From positions 1 through 64,000 of the forward strand of contig NZ_CACOFR010000009.1 of NCBI RefSeq assembly GCF_902626525.1: DNA of 64,000 nucleotides, in the 5' to 3' direction. This DNA comes from an uncultured Prochlorococcus sp. GTDB lineage: Bacteria; Cyanobacteriota; Cyanobacteriia; PCC-6307; Cyanobiaceae. This document shows, piece after piece, positions 1 to 9,165 of this stretch. How positions within the stretch are numbered: position 1 is the stretch's first letter; every line of letters begins with the position of its first letter. Position numbers and translations under genes: made by a program. Under the pieces are notes generated by a model. That model did no database searches. It saw only the letters and a list, made by a program, of their open reading frames with translations, and was not told the DNA's origin.

Positions 1-686
1 GAAATTGCAATTGCCTCTTTACTCCAATCAACTTTATAGTCTGATTTCTCAATCATTCTTGCGTACGTAATTTCTCTACCAAGTGTAATTTGTTTTATTA
101 ATTGAAAATTAGTATTTTTTTTTATATTTTCTTCTAGTAAGGAAATAGCATTAAAAAATAATTTTGCAGATAATATACTAAGTTTTTCCGTCAATGTATA
201 TAAATTTTCATTATTATCAATTTTTATTTTTTCCTCCAATAATATATCTCCAGTATCAAGACCCTCATTCATTTTCATAATTCCTACTCCAGTATATTCA
301 TCGCCGTTTATTAAGGACCATTGGATTGGTGCAGCACCTCGCCATCTTGGAAGTAATGAGGCATGTGCGTTCCAACAACCAAATTTTGGGATTTCTAATA
401 TTTCTTTGGGTAAAATTTTTCCATAAGCTATAACAATAAATAAATCGCATGATAGTGATTTGAGTTCATTTATAAAATGTATGTCTCCCCTAATGGTTTC
501 TGGAGTATAAATTTTTATAGATTTTTTTTTGGCATAGCTTTTTACTGGTGAAGATATTAGTTTATTTCCCCTAGATCTTTTCTTATCTGGTTGACTAACT
601 ACTCCAATCACTTCGTGCTTAGATTTTATTAATATATCAAGGCTCGCAAGTGAATATTCAGGTGTACCCCAAAATATAATTCTCAC
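1..686 (-). CDS. fmt: Methionyl-tRNA formyltransferase (3' end cut by window)
   Basis: Formylates initiator Met-tRNA with 10-formyltetrahydrofolate in the cytosol. About 228 N-terminal codons are visible; the family is usually a little over 300 residues, so the C-terminal part lies outside the window. Seen: the N-terminal segment IIFWGTPEYS and the folate/catalytic region HASLLPRWRGAAPIQW at about residues 108-123, followed by MKMNEGLDTGDIL. The start is GTG at 686, whose four bases overlap the tldE stop (GTGA at 683-686), so it is probably translationally coupled to tldE. Recognition is by family motifs and is secure. Confidence 0.95.
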   Translation of the reverse strand, partial: MRIIFWGTPEYSLASLDILIKSKHEVIGVVSQPDKKRSRGNKLISSPVKSYAKKKSIKIYTPETIRGDIHFINELKSLSCDLFIVIAYGKILPKEILEIPKFGCWNAHASLLPRWRGAAPIQWSLINGDEYTGVGIMKMNEGLDTGDILLEEKIKIDNNENLYTLTEKLSILSAKLFFNAISLLEENIKKNTNFQLIKQITLGREITYARMIEKSDYKVDWSKEAIAI

Positions 687-2035
687 GTGTCACCAGTTAT
701 TGATAATGAATCAACCCATATATGTGGAGAAATACCACTTGTTGTAACCTCTTGATTTAATTCAATATTTACTATGTTTTTCAAGAGGTATTTAATATCC
801 CCTGCTACAGTCGCTGATTCTATTGATACTTTTTTACCTTTTTTATAAAGCCATCCATCAAATGGGAGAGAAAATGACCCTTGACTCGCTTTTACACCTG
901 CATGGATTGCATTTAATTCTTCAATATAAACAAATTCTCCCTCATAACTAGAGTGATCTAGCGTTGTTTTTAGATCGTAGTCGCCCTTTGATTTCTCAAC
1001 TACTATCCAATCAGGAGATACCGAGACTTTTGACCCAAGTCCAGCGTGGCCAGTGGGAATTGTTTTAAATGTTCTTGCAGTTGATTCAGAATGTATGAAA
1101 TTTTCTATTTTCCCCTTATTAATTAAACATAGTTTTCTGGTAGGTGTTCCTTCTCCATCAAACGGTGCTGAAGAAATATTCTTTTTGTGAAGACCATCAT
1201 CATAAATATTAAGCGCTTCTGTGGATAGTTTCTCTCCAATAGAATTTTTATTAGATAAGCTAACTCCATCTAGAATGCTTCTAGCATTAAACATTGAGCT
1301 AAAGGCATTAAAAATCGTTAAAAAAGACTCTGGGGAAAAACATATTAAATATTTATCAGTTTTGATGGACGAATAATTTAAATGAGAAATTGTTTTATTA
1401 GAAGCTTCTTTAATACACGATTCTATATCGATATCATTGACTCCATATCCTATTTTTACAGAACCTGAGCTACGAGGTTTCTTACCTTTCTCTTCTGCTC
1501 TTGCGTATAAATATAGTGCAGCTTGACTTTTGGTATAACTTCGAAAAGCACCATCACTATTTGCATAAACTCTCTCAAAGAAACTCTCTGATAAGCCATT
1601 GTATGGAACAGAATTTATTGATTCATGGCTTTCTAATAGTTTTACTTCCGCTTCTCTTAAAAGAGTGAGTAATTTTTTTATTCCAACAGGATTTCTTTTC
1701 TTTTCTTCATTAACTTCAATAGGATACTTCGCTAATGGTGAAAATTCTGTACTTTCATTTTTATTGCCAAAATCTGAAGCAATATTTGCTTGATTTAAGG
1801 CCTTTTTAATACCAGATTTACTAATATCACTTGTTGTAGTAATGCCAACTAAATTAGATTCGTTCCAAACTCTTATAGTTAAAACTTGTTTTTGTGATGC
1901 CTTAAGTTGTTTAGCTTCCCCTTTATCAACTTGCACTGAATAATCATTAGAAAAGCTTGCCCCATAATCCCATTTTTTAAGATTTAATAAATCTGCCGCT
2001 TTGGAGATTTGAGTTGTTAATTCTCTTGATTTCAT
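683..2035 (-). CDS. tldE: TldE/PmbA-type metalloprotease subunit
   Basis: TldD/PmbA family, 450 residues, close to the usual length. In characterised bacteria TldD and TldE form a heterodimeric protease in which TldE is the non-catalytic partner that shapes the substrate cavity; I see no HExxxH motif here, which fits that role. The C-terminal part carries the family pattern around FDGEGTPTRKLCLINKGKIE and SGISPHIWVDSLSITG. It lies three bases downstream of tldD and overlaps fmt by four bases, so the three genes are probably one transcription unit. The natural substrate in cyanobacteria is not known. Confidence 0.93.
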   Translation of the reverse strand: MKSRELTTQISKAADLLNLKKWDYGASFSNDYSVQVDKGEAKQLKASQKQVLTIRVWNESNLVGITTTSDISKSGIKKALNQANIASDFGNKNESTEFSPLAKYPIEVNEEKKRNPVGIKKLLTLLREAEVKLLESHESINSVPYNGLSESFFERVYANSDGAFRSYTKSQAALYLYARAEEKGKKPRSSGSVKIGYGVNDIDIESCIKEASNKTISHLNYSSIKTDKYLICFSPESFLTIFNAFSSMFNARSILDGVSLSNKNSIGEKLSTEALNIYDDGLHKKNISSAPFDGEGTPTRKLCLINKGKIENFIHSESTARTFKTIPTGHAGLGSKVSVSPDWIVVEKSKGDYDLKTTLDHSSYEGEFVYIEELNAIHAGVKASQGSFSLPFDGWLYKKGKKVSIESATVAGDIKYLLKNIVNIELNQEVTTSGISPHIWVDSLSITGDT

Positions 2036-2038
2036 ATC

Positions 2039-3463
2039 CTATCTTCCACCAACAGTGATTGAATCAACTTTAATATGAGGTTGGCCTACAGTTACGTTTA
2101 CACTTCCACTAATGGATCCACAGAATCCAGGAGCTAATTCCAAGTCATTTCCACACATTGATATTTTTGGCATAACTTCTTTGGCTTCACCAATTAAAGT
2201 TGCTCCCTTAACTGGTTTAGTTAATTTTCCATTTTTAATTAGATAACCCTCTTCTACCGCAAAATTAAATTGTCCTGTAGCACCTACACTTCCTCCTCCC
2301 ATTGATTTACAATAAAGACCATCGCTAATACTATTTATTAGATCCTCTTTGGAGTATTCACCTTTCGATATAAAAGTATTTCGCATTCTTGAAGCTGCGG
2401 CAAATGAATAATTTTGTCTCCTTCCACTTCCTGTCCTTTTATGGCCAGTTCTTAATTCACCTGCCCTGTCGGAGATGAATTTTTTTAGAATTCCATCTTT
2501 AATTAAAATTGATTTCTCAGGTTCCATTCCTTCGTCATCTATTGATAATGAACCAAAGGATCCTTCTGATATCCCTTCATCGATTGCTGTTACAGATTCA
2601 TGTGCAATTTTTTCATTCAATTTATTTTCAAAGGGAGTTGTTCCTCTCTCTATTTGAGTAGTTTCTAGTAAATGTCCACAAGCCTCATGAAATATAACCC
2701 CACCAAATTTATTAGCTAATATAACAGGCATTTGTCCAGCCTCAACATAATCTGCATACAACATATTCATTGAACTTTCAATCACATCATTTGCAGCTTT
2801 TTCATGATCCCATGTTCTAAATTCATCAGGCATACCTGATGATCCAAATCTTCTACTTCCATTAGATCTATATTGGGCCTCACTAGCAATTACATTAAGA
2901 CCTACTGTTTGATGTAACCTAATATCTGATGCGTATGTTCCATCACTTGAGGCTATGATTACTTCCTGTAAATTTCTTGAGTAACTTCCTTTCCTAGCAA
3001 TTATTTTGTTATTTTTTTTAAGTGACTTCGTGCTGATTAAAAGTTTTTCGCTTATTTCGTGAATAGATGGCACTTCATCAATCCATGTTCTTTTTGATAA
3101 AGTGTAGTCCCTATGTTTATTTAAACCGTTAAAAACTTTTTTATTTTTTTTGTTAGTTATATCTAACATCTCAATAGCTTGAGATACAGATCTCATTAGA
3201 CCATGTTTTGTTAGATCATTTGTGCTGACAAATCCATCTCTTTTATCTTTGAAAATTCTTATACCTGCACCTTTGCCAAATGATGGGCTTACACTCGTAA
3301 TAAAATCCTCTTCAGCTAGTACACTTGAGTTATCAGTATTTTCTATAAATATTTCAATAAAATCAGCTCCAAGTCCCATCCCATAAAATATAATTTCTTC
3401 TAATAAATCTTTATTGCAACTGCCAAATTCGATTTCATTTGATTTGATTTGTGACGAAAGCAT
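2039..3463 (-). CDS. tldD: TldD-type zinc metalloprotease subunit
   Basis: Catalytic partner of TldE, 474 residues. Seen: the HExxxH zinc signature HEACGH within GGVIFHEACGHLLETT, the glycine-rich C-terminal half (SMGGGSVGATGQFNFAVEEG) and the conserved ending VGQPHIKVDSITVGGR. In other bacteria the TldD/TldE pair degrades unfolded peptides and processes some ribosomal peptides. Its immediate neighbour tldE supports a complex. The start ATG at 3463 is 31 bases from the acsF stop, so acsF may be in the same operon or have its own promoter further upstream. Confidence 0.95.
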   Translation of the reverse strand: MLSSQIKSNEIEFGSCNKDLLEEIIFYGMGLGADFIEIFIENTDNSSVLAEEDFITSVSPSFGKGAGIRIFKDKRDGFVSTNDLTKHGLMRSVSQAIEMLDITNKKNKKVFNGLNKHRDYTLSKRTWIDEVPSIHEISEKLLISTKSLKKNNKIIARKGSYSRNLQEVIIASSDGTYASDIRLHQTVGLNVIASEAQYRSNGSRRFGSSGMPDEFRTWDHEKAANDVIESSMNMLYADYVEAGQMPVILANKFGGVIFHEACGHLLETTQIERGTTPFENKLNEKIAHESVTAIDEGISEGSFGSLSIDDEGMEPEKSILIKDGILKKFISDRAGELRTGHKRTGSGRRQNYSFAAASRMRNTFISKGEYSKEDLINSISDGLYCKSMGGGSVGATGQFNFAVEEGYLIKNGKLTKPVKGATLIGEAKEVMPKISMCGNDLELAPGFCGSISGSVNVTVGQPHIKVDSITVGGR

Positions 3464-3494
3464 ATGAGTCTATAAATTTACTCCGTATGAAAGA

Positions 3495-4568
3495 TTATCT
3501 AATCAGAGGTTGGAAATCTTTGCTATCGAGTGGTTTTAATAAGTATAGTCTGATTAGCTCGTAACCGTTTGAAATATAAGTAGGTAACTTATAAATAGTT
3601 TTTACAAACATTGAACTTTTTTTCTTATCAATTTCTGAAAGGCGTTTATTATTTTCTACTATTTTTTCAAGCCTTTTGTAGAAAGAAGAATGATTAACAT
3701 CTAATACTACAGGGAAGACCCTAGCAGCAGTTTCATTGGTTTTTTCTATAACGTAAACGTCATATTCTCTTGCGTTTAAACCAAGGGCCTCATAAAATTC
3801 CTTCCTGCCAACATCCCTTATATACATTGTTGCGAAGACAGCTAATAAGAAGAATCTGCACCACAATTTAGCTTGAAAACCTCTGACTGTTGAGGGTTGT
3901 GCTTTCATTAAAGCATCAAAAAAATCTCCATGTCTATTTTCATCTTGACACCAGTTTTCAAAGAAATTAAATATAGGAAATATTTTATCATTTGGATTTT
4001 TTTCAAAATGCCTATAAATGGCAATATATCTCCAATAACCAATCTTTTCTGATAAGTAAGTTGCATAAAAAATAAATTTAGGTTTGAAAAATGTATAATC
4101 TTTATTTGCAGTTAAAAATCCAAGATCTAATTGTAAATTAAAATCACTCATAGATTTATTTAAAAAGCCTGCATGCCTTGCTTCATCCCTAGCCATATGA
4201 GCAAAACATTCGGCTAAAAGTGGATTTCTATCTTTAATTCTTCTACTTAATTCTTTGTAAAGTAAAAAACCTGAGAATTCTGAAGTACAACTTTGTTCTA
4301 GAAATTCTATAAAAACTTCCCTAGTTTTAGGATCTAACTTATCAGCTGCTCCTTCAAATTCTTTATTTCTTACAAAGTGATGTCTATTATAATCTTTTCT
4401 AAATTCCTCGCAAATAGCTTCTAACTCCTCTTCATTAATGGATAAGTCCATCTTAGCCATTTCATCAAAATCGGTAGTATAAAATCTTGGGGTCAGAATG
4501 GTTTCCTTCGCTGGATCTTTACCTCTATTAACAGTAGATTTATTTTTAATATCTGGAGTTTGAACCAT
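3495..4568 (-). CDS. acsF: Aerobic Mg-protoporphyrin IX monomethyl ester cyclase
   Basis: Di-iron oxygenase subunit that forms the fifth (E) ring of chlorophyll, producing divinyl protochlorophyllide with O2 and NADPH, at the thylakoid/cytoplasmic membrane. 357 residues, usual for AcsF/ChlE. Seen: carboxylate-bridged di-iron ligand motifs, with Glu in [11 protein letters not shown], the EARH helix ([12 protein letters not shown]) and the second ENRH helix ([15 protein letters not shown]). It marks the host as an oxygenic phototroph. Only one cyclase is seen in this window. Confident identification; membrane association is known for the family and not read from the sequence. Confidence 0.97.
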   Translation of the reverse strand: MVQTPDIKNKSTVNRGKDPAKETILTPRFYTTDFDEMAKMDLSINEEELEAICEEFRKDYNRHHFVRNKEFEGAADKLDPKTREVFIEFLEQSCTSEFSGFLLYKELSRRIKDRNPLLAECFAHMARDEARHAGFLNKSMSDFNLQLDLGFLTANKDYTFFKPKFIFYATYLSEKIGYWRYIAIYRHFEKNPNDKIFPIFNFFENWCQDENRHGDFFDALMKAQPSTVRGFQAKLWCRFFLLAVFATMYIRDVGRKEFYEALGLNAREYDVYVIEKTNETAARVFPVVLDVNHSSFYKRLEKIVENNKRLSEIDKKKSSMFVKTIYKLPTYISNGYELIRLYLLKPLDSKDFQPLIR

Positions 4569-4646
4569 TTTTATTTAGTCAGTAATACTATTATTTACTA
4601 TTATTTGTATTTTTGAGTGAAAAGTTAACTTGGTGTTATTCTTTTT

Positions 4647-5663
4647 TTAATTTACTCCTATTAATTTTTGTCCATTTAATCTCTGAAGAACTCTTGAAAT
4701 AATTAATTTAAGGGTTATTTTTTTTTCATCAATAAGAAATGATTCAATAATACTAGGTTTTTGATTTGGTTTTGATAGCGAAATACTTTTTAATGAACTT
4801 ATGTCCTCTTTTTCAAAAGAAAGCCAAAAGGTGCAAGTATCCTTAATTTCACAGTTAATTACCCAACATTTATCTCCAGCAATTGGTCTATTAGTATTCT
4901 TGAGATTAATTTCGTTAATTTCTAATCCTCTTTGTATTATTTCTTGTGTAAAAGCAGGAATGAAATGTATATTAATAAACTCTTGAAACGGTTTCTTCTC
5001 TATAGGGAGTTCTTTCTTTGGTTTTGGAATAGTTTTACTCGCTTGATCATTTTCAATTTTTACTTGAACTGAAGATTTAATATTCTCACTTGATTTAGTG
5101 TCATTTTCACTGTTTTTATTCTTATTTGTTTCGTTAGTTTCACTTTCTGATTTAGAAGTTATTATTTCTTTAGAGTTAGATTTATTTGTAGTGTCAGAAA
5201 TTTGTTTTTTAACTTCATTAATATTGATTTCTTTTGTTTGATTATTTATTTCTTTAGGTTTAGATGATTTTATTTCTTCGGAGTCAGGTTTTGCAGTATT
5301 GCCAGATAGCTCATTACTAACTTCATTAATATTGATTTCTTTTGTTTGATTATTTATTTCTTCAGGTTTAGATGCTTTTATTTCTTCGGAGTCAGGTTTT
5401 GCAGTATTGCTAGATAGCTCATTACTAACTTCATTAATATTGATTTCTTTTGTTTGATTATTTATTTCTTTAGGTTTAGATGATTTTATTTCTTCGGAGT
5501 CAGGTTTTGCAGTATTGCTAGATAGCTCATTACTAACTTCATTAATATTGATTTCTTTTGTTTGATTATTTATTTCTTCAGGTTTAGATGCTTTTATTTC
5601 TTCGGAGTCAGGTTGGTTACTATTACTAGATATTTTATTATTGTGTTCTGAATTTTCTACCAT
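4647..5663 (-). CDS. DUF2996 protein with tandem 36-residue repeats
   Basis: Protein of 338 residues with two parts. Residues about 18-161 consist of four 36-residue repeats (PDSEEIK.SKP.EINNQTKE followed by ININEVSNEL.SNTAK), then a decayed fifth copy and a low-complexity Asn/Lys/Ser-rich linker. Residues about 225-338 match my recollection of the cyanobacterial DUF2996 family: a conserved CWVINCEI core, SFLIDEKKITLKL, and the ending VLQRLNGQKLIGVN. The function of DUF2996 is unknown. Other members that I recall carry a short charged N-terminal stretch, so the repeat block looks like a local expansion. No signal peptide or membrane segment is visible. The start ATG at 5663 is the only good candidate. 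Confidence 0.8.
   Translation of the reverse strand: MVENSEHNNKISSNSNQPDSEEIKASKPEEINNQTKEININEVSNELSSNTAKPDSEEIKSSKPKEINNQTKEININEVSNELSSNTAKPDSEEIKASKPEEINNQTKEININEVSNELSGNTAKPDSEEIKSSKPKEINNQTKEININEVKKQISDTTNKSNSKEIITSKSESETNETNKNKNSENDTKSSENIKSSVQVKIENDQASKTIPKPKKELPIEKKPFQEFINIHFIPAFTQEIIQRGLEINEINLKNTNRPIAGDKCWVINCEIKDTCTFWLSFEKEDISSLKSISLSKPNQKPSIIESFLIDEKKITLKLIISRVLQRLNGQKLIGVN
5181..5612 (-). repeat. Coding tandem repeat, 4 x 108 nt arranged as 2 x 216 nt
   Basis: Four near-identical 108-nt units encode 36-residue repeats. Units 1 and 3 read KASKPEE and units 2 and 4 read KSSKPKE at the same place, so the array has an A-B-A-B order. This points to duplication of a 216-nt pair (5397-5612 and 5181-5396). 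The last unit diverges at its end (KKQISDTTNK), which is the usual appearance of an array edge. The length is a multiple of three and the frame is kept throughout. Confidence 0.92.
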
Positions 5664-5731
5664 AAAATTTAAATTACTTTTTTTATTATAAGTAATAAAA
5701 TTAATTTTTTAACTTTAAATTATCAAATTAA

Positions 5732-6175
5732 TTACCAATCATTTTCCTCATTATCCCAGTCATTATTACTATTAGCATTACCTGAAAAATCTTGATCATT
5801 TTTTAAATTATTTCCTCCCGCATTTTTTATTACTCTATAATTAACTGATATTGTTGGTTGAGAATCTCTAATATCTCTTTGAGGAGGCATCTCTACGTTG
5901 GATTTCATATCTCTTTCATTATTTAGAGATTGATAATTTTCTTCAATATTTTCAAAATTATTTTTTTTATAATTAATTATTGTAGTATTTAGCATGATCG
6001 TTATAAATAAACCGGAAAAGAACGAAATATTGATAAGTTTACCTATTCTTACTTCTTGGACAGTCCACTTAAAGTATCTAAATGAAGTCCTCTGATTATT
6101 ATTTGTAAATAATAAAGTTTGAAAAGTAATTATAAAAAATATAGTTAGCAATAAAAAATTTTTTTTAAAAATCAT
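5732..6175 (-). CDS. Small membrane protein, LapA/DUF1049-like
   Basis: 147 residues with two predicted membrane segments (about residues 5-25 and 43-63), then a polar Asn/Asp-rich C-terminal half ending in NDWDNEENDW. The layout hydrophobic helix, short NNNQRTSFRYFKW loop, then GKLINISFFSGLFITIML resembles the LapA/DUF1049 family, in which a loop of this kind sits between two helices. I treat that as a possible rather than proven assignment. It lies between the DUF2996 gene (68 nt downstream) and the RNB-family gene (60 nt upstream), all on the minus strand. No catalytic motif is seen. Confidence 0.65.
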   Translation of the reverse strand: MIFKKNFLLLTIFFIITFQTLLFTNNNQRTSFRYFKWTVQEVRIGKLINISFFSGLFITIMLNTTIINYKKNNFENIEENYQSLNNERDMKSNVEMPPQRDIRDSQPTISVNYRVIKNAGGNNLKNDQDFSGNANSNNDWDNEENDW

Positions 6176-6235
6176 TTTAAAAGATAACTTTTTTTATTAC
6201 TTGGTTTGATAATTCCATATATTCTTTTGGTTTAT

Positions 6236-8455
6236 TTATGTTAATTCTAAATCAATTTGATATTTAAGAATATCGACTTTAATAATTTTTACTTCTATTT
6301 CATCTCCTACTTTATATGAATTCTTGGATTTTCTTCCAATCAACAAATTTTGTCTAGATCTATATTCATACCAATCATTATTAAGAGTGCTTACATGTAC
6401 GAGACCTTCTACATTAAGTTCTGATATTTCAACAAAAAAACCATAACTTTGGACTGACAATATAAATCCACTATACCTATTACCTAATAATTTTTCTGCC
6501 TCTCTTACTTTTTTTATACTAATGATATTAGATTTATATTGGTTTACTTTATTGTTATATTCATTAAGCTTATTTATTACAAATTTATTAAATAAGTTAT
6601 CTATATTTTTAGTAACTGATGAATTAAATATTTTCCAATTTACTAATCGCCATGAATTACTTTTCATTATATTTATTTCATTAATATTATTTTTCTTTGA
6701 TTTCTTCCCATTTATTATCATATTAAAAATACAGTACTGATTTATAAGGTTAGTTAAGTCATAGCCTGGAATTGTCCATGGAGAAATAAATAGTTTTTCT
6801 GATTCATCAGTATCTAAATCTTTAGTAATTAGGCTTACTCCATTTTCCTTAAATTCATTAATTAAAAGTTTATGTAAGATTCTTTTTTTATTATCATCAT
6901 CACATAACTTGAGCATCTGACTAAATAATAAATTACCATCTTCATTTAGTTCTAAATCATTGCCAATAAATTCTGAATACTTTATGATTTCATTTACATT
7001 TATGTAATCCAACCCCTTTGATATATATCCAGCACTATTTAATCCATATTGATTTGAATGCTTGAACCATATTAAATTCCCTTCATGTAAAATTGGTGAT
7101 AGATATGTTTGACAATCTTCTTTTATTAATGGTTCAAAGTATCCTTTTGAATATTCAGCTGGGTTGTGAATAAAGAATTCATTAAGTGATTTTATTTTAT
7201 TGATTGGCGTAGGAATTTCAACTTTACCTTCTAATAGATGTTTTTGCCTAAATGATGTTGAGATTTCCAATATTTTATCTAAATTTTCTATATGCTCTTT
7301 TATTGGTTTTAATAAACGTGAAGTGATTCTAGATTTACTTTTTCTAGAGAGAAGAGCTTCAGTATGATCACTTTCAACAATAAGAGAACATTTAACTAAG
7401 GTTAGATGAAATGACCATTCAGTTATTTCATTATCGCTATTTAAATGCATGCATAAACTTATTGCTTCATTTTTTTCTCCTAAGTTAAATTTAGATACAT
7501 TAATTACTTCGTCACAAAGATAGTTTTGCCAATTATTCAATAAGGGTAAAGATTCAAAGCCATTAATGAATATTTCTAATGATTTTTTATTATTTAGTTC
7601 TACTCTTTCTGAAAGATTATTTGTATGTATCCACAATTTAGTACTTTTATCATTTTCCAGTTCTATTTGAATCATTGGGAGTATTGGAGCATTATCAGAA
7701 TGCCAACTTTTGAATAAATAAGAGTTTTTATCTGATAAGTCTATTCTTTCCCTTTTTTCGAGCTTCTTTGGTTCAATAAAATTATTATTTTTTGATTTAT
7801 TGATATTGCTTTTAGCTAAAACAAAATCATTATCTAATTCCTCATTATTAAGTTCTAGTTCTTTTGTTACATGACCTAATCCTTCTTCTTGGCCTATGGG
7901 AAATCTATCAATCTCAACTTTAACTATATTTTTTTTTTCTGATTTGTAAGTATACTTTTCATCCTCATTTGGAAGTTTTATTTTTGAAAGAATCCTATCA
8001 TCGATAGGAATTGCGTATACATCATTATTTATTATTTCTACTTTAGAAAGAAGAATCTGATTTGATCTTTCAAGAATACAGTCAACTATTCCTTCTGGTG
8101 ATCTCCTTCTATATCCATCCTTTATTATCCTTACTAAAACTTTATCTCCATTCCATGCATAATTAAGTAGATTTTCTTTAATATATATATCTTCTTTGTT
8201 GTTATCTCTTACTGCAAAACAATAACCTTTGCTACTGCACCTTATCTTAGCAACAATATGAATGTTATCTTTTGTGCAGATATATTCATTATCTTTATTT
8301 TTATTTATTATTTCAAGTTTTTCTAAAGCTGTAAGAGCGATATCCAATTTATCCTTATCTGATTTCTTTGTAATTTTTAATGATCTGCATAATTTTTTAT
8401 ACTCTAACCCCTCTGACTGATTCAAATTATCAATTATTGAAGATGTTGTGAACAT
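6236..8455 (-). CDS. Zam/RNase II-R family protein with degenerate RNB domain
   Basis: 739 residues in RNase R-like order: N-terminal helix-turn-helix-like segment (about 1-60), OB/cold-shock-like region (about 65-200), RNB region (about 235-590) and C-terminal S1 domain (about 655-737: RYSGFILSVQSYGFFVEISE, then VEGLVHVSTL). RNB exonucleases need an ID..D..DDA cluster for two metal ions; the matching stretch here (about 262-277) reads IQIELENDKSTKLWIH and has none of those Asp residues. The second signature SPIRRY.DL..QR is present only as SPWTIPGYDLTNLINQY (558-574). Cyanobacteria have an RNB protein named Zam (acetazolamide resistance), and this is probably its orthologue. I infer an RNA-binding protein without nuclease activity. 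Confidence 0.85.
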   Translation of the reverse strand: MFTTSSIIDNLNQSEGLEYKKLCRSLKITKKSDKDKLDIALTALEKLEIINKNKDNEYICTKDNIHIVAKIRCSSKGYCFAVRDNNKEDIYIKENLLNYAWNGDKVLVRIIKDGYRRRSPEGIVDCILERSNQILLSKVEIINNDVYAIPIDDRILSKIKLPNEDEKYTYKSEKKNIVKVEIDRFPIGQEEGLGHVTKELELNNEELDNDFVLAKSNINKSKNNNFIEPKKLEKRERIDLSDKNSYLFKSWHSDNAPILPMIQIELENDKSTKLWIHTNNLSERVELNNKKSLEIFINGFESLPLLNNWQNYLCDEVINVSKFNLGEKNEAISLCMHLNSDNEITEWSFHLTLVKCSLIVESDHTEALLSRKSKSRITSRLLKPIKEHIENLDKILEISTSFRQKHLLEGKVEIPTPINKIKSLNEFFIHNPAEYSKGYFEPLIKEDCQTYLSPILHEGNLIWFKHSNQYGLNSAGYISKGLDYINVNEIIKYSEFIGNDLELNEDGNLLFSQMLKLCDDDNKKRILHKLLINEFKENGVSLITKDLDTDESEKLFISPWTIPGYDLTNLINQYCIFNMIINGKKSKKNNINEINIMKSNSWRLVNWKIFNSSVTKNIDNLFNKFVINKLNEYNNKVNQYKSNIISIKKVREAEKLLGNRYSGFILSVQSYGFFVEISELNVEGLVHVSTLNNDWYEYRSRQNLLIGRKSKNSYKVGDEIEVKIIKVDILKYQIDLELT

Positions 8456-8535
8456 GTTATGAATGAAAATTATAAATTAATTAGATTTTCATTCTCCATT
8501 ATTACACCTTTTATCCAAGCTTAAAACTAATTATT

Positions 8536-8838
8536 TTATTTGGCTTCTTTTTCTTCTTTGTTGATAGCAAATGAATTTATAAAAAGCCTAATACCAATAA
8601 TTAAAAATGTTATGGAGGCTATTGATTTTAGAATTACCTCAGGTAAGAAACTTGAAATAGACCCACCTGTTAAAGCTCCTAGTAAACTAGCAAAGACAAG
8701 TGCAAAAGAAGATCCTAAAAAAACTGCTAATGGTTTATTTGAATTTCCGCTTATAGTTAATGTTGCTAGTTGGGTTTTGTCACCTAACTCAGCTATAAAA
8801 ACTGTCAGAAATGTTGATAATAATAAACTTAAAATCAT
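8536..8838 (-). CDS. Gdt1/UPF0016 transporter, C-terminal half
   Basis: 100 residues with three hydrophobic segments and one copy of the family signature ExGD(K/R)(T/S), here AELGDKTQLATL at about residues 16-27. Gdt1/Mnx proteins have two such motifs in about 200 residues and export Mn2+ or Ca2+ from the cytoplasm into the thylakoid lumen or out of the cell; in Synechocystis, Mnx protects against manganese overload. This gene starts on the base after the stop codon of 8839-9165 and lies in the same frame, so together they equal one full-length transporter with an internal TAA. They may work as a heterodimer. Confidence 0.88.
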   Translation of the reverse strand: MILSLLLSTFLTVFIAELGDKTQLATLTISGNSNKPLAVFLGSSFALVFASLLGALTGGSISSFLPEVILKSIASITFLIIGIRLFINSFAINKEEKEAK

Positions 8839-9165
8839 TTATAAATAATTTTTGAAAGTATCATAGGCTAGAAATAAACTTACAAATATCATTAAAGCGC
8901 CGGTAAATAAAGCAAATTTACTAGGTGAAATGTTTTTTGATAGCCATTTACCAATTAGTACACCTACAACACTGGAGCTTATTAAAGCAAAAGAACTTCC
9001 AAGAAAAACTATTATTGGTTTTCCAGATTCTGCTGAGAGCATAAGAGTGGCTATCTGTGTTTTATCTCCGAGTTCAGCAATAAAAATTGTTGTAAAAGTT
9101 GTAATGAATATTGATAAGAAACTTTTTTCTATCCTAACTTCTTTTTTTTCTATATCCCTATTCAT
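8839..9165 (-). CDS. Gdt1/UPF0016 transporter, N-terminal half
   Basis: 108 residues, with a charged N-terminus (MNRDIEKKEVRIEKS), three hydrophobic segments and the cation-binding signature AELGDKTQIATL at about residues 30-41. It is the first half of a Gdt1/Mnx-like manganese/calcium:proton antiporter. Its start overlaps the end of the YkgJ-family gene by four bases and its TAA stop directly abuts the ATG of the second half, so the three genes are probably translated from one message. Either this is a stable two-gene arrangement or a recent nonsense split. Membrane location is predicted from hydrophobicity. Confidence 0.88.
   Translation of the reverse strand: MNRDIEKKEVRIEKSFLSIFITTFTTIFIAELGDKTQIATLMLSAESGKPIIVFLGSSFALISSSVVGVLIGKWLSKNISPSKFALFTGALMIFVSLFLAYDTFKNYL

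Noticed and set aside
5181-5612. CRISPR array
   Set aside because: The repeats are 108-nt direct, contiguous and in-frame coding units without unique spacers.
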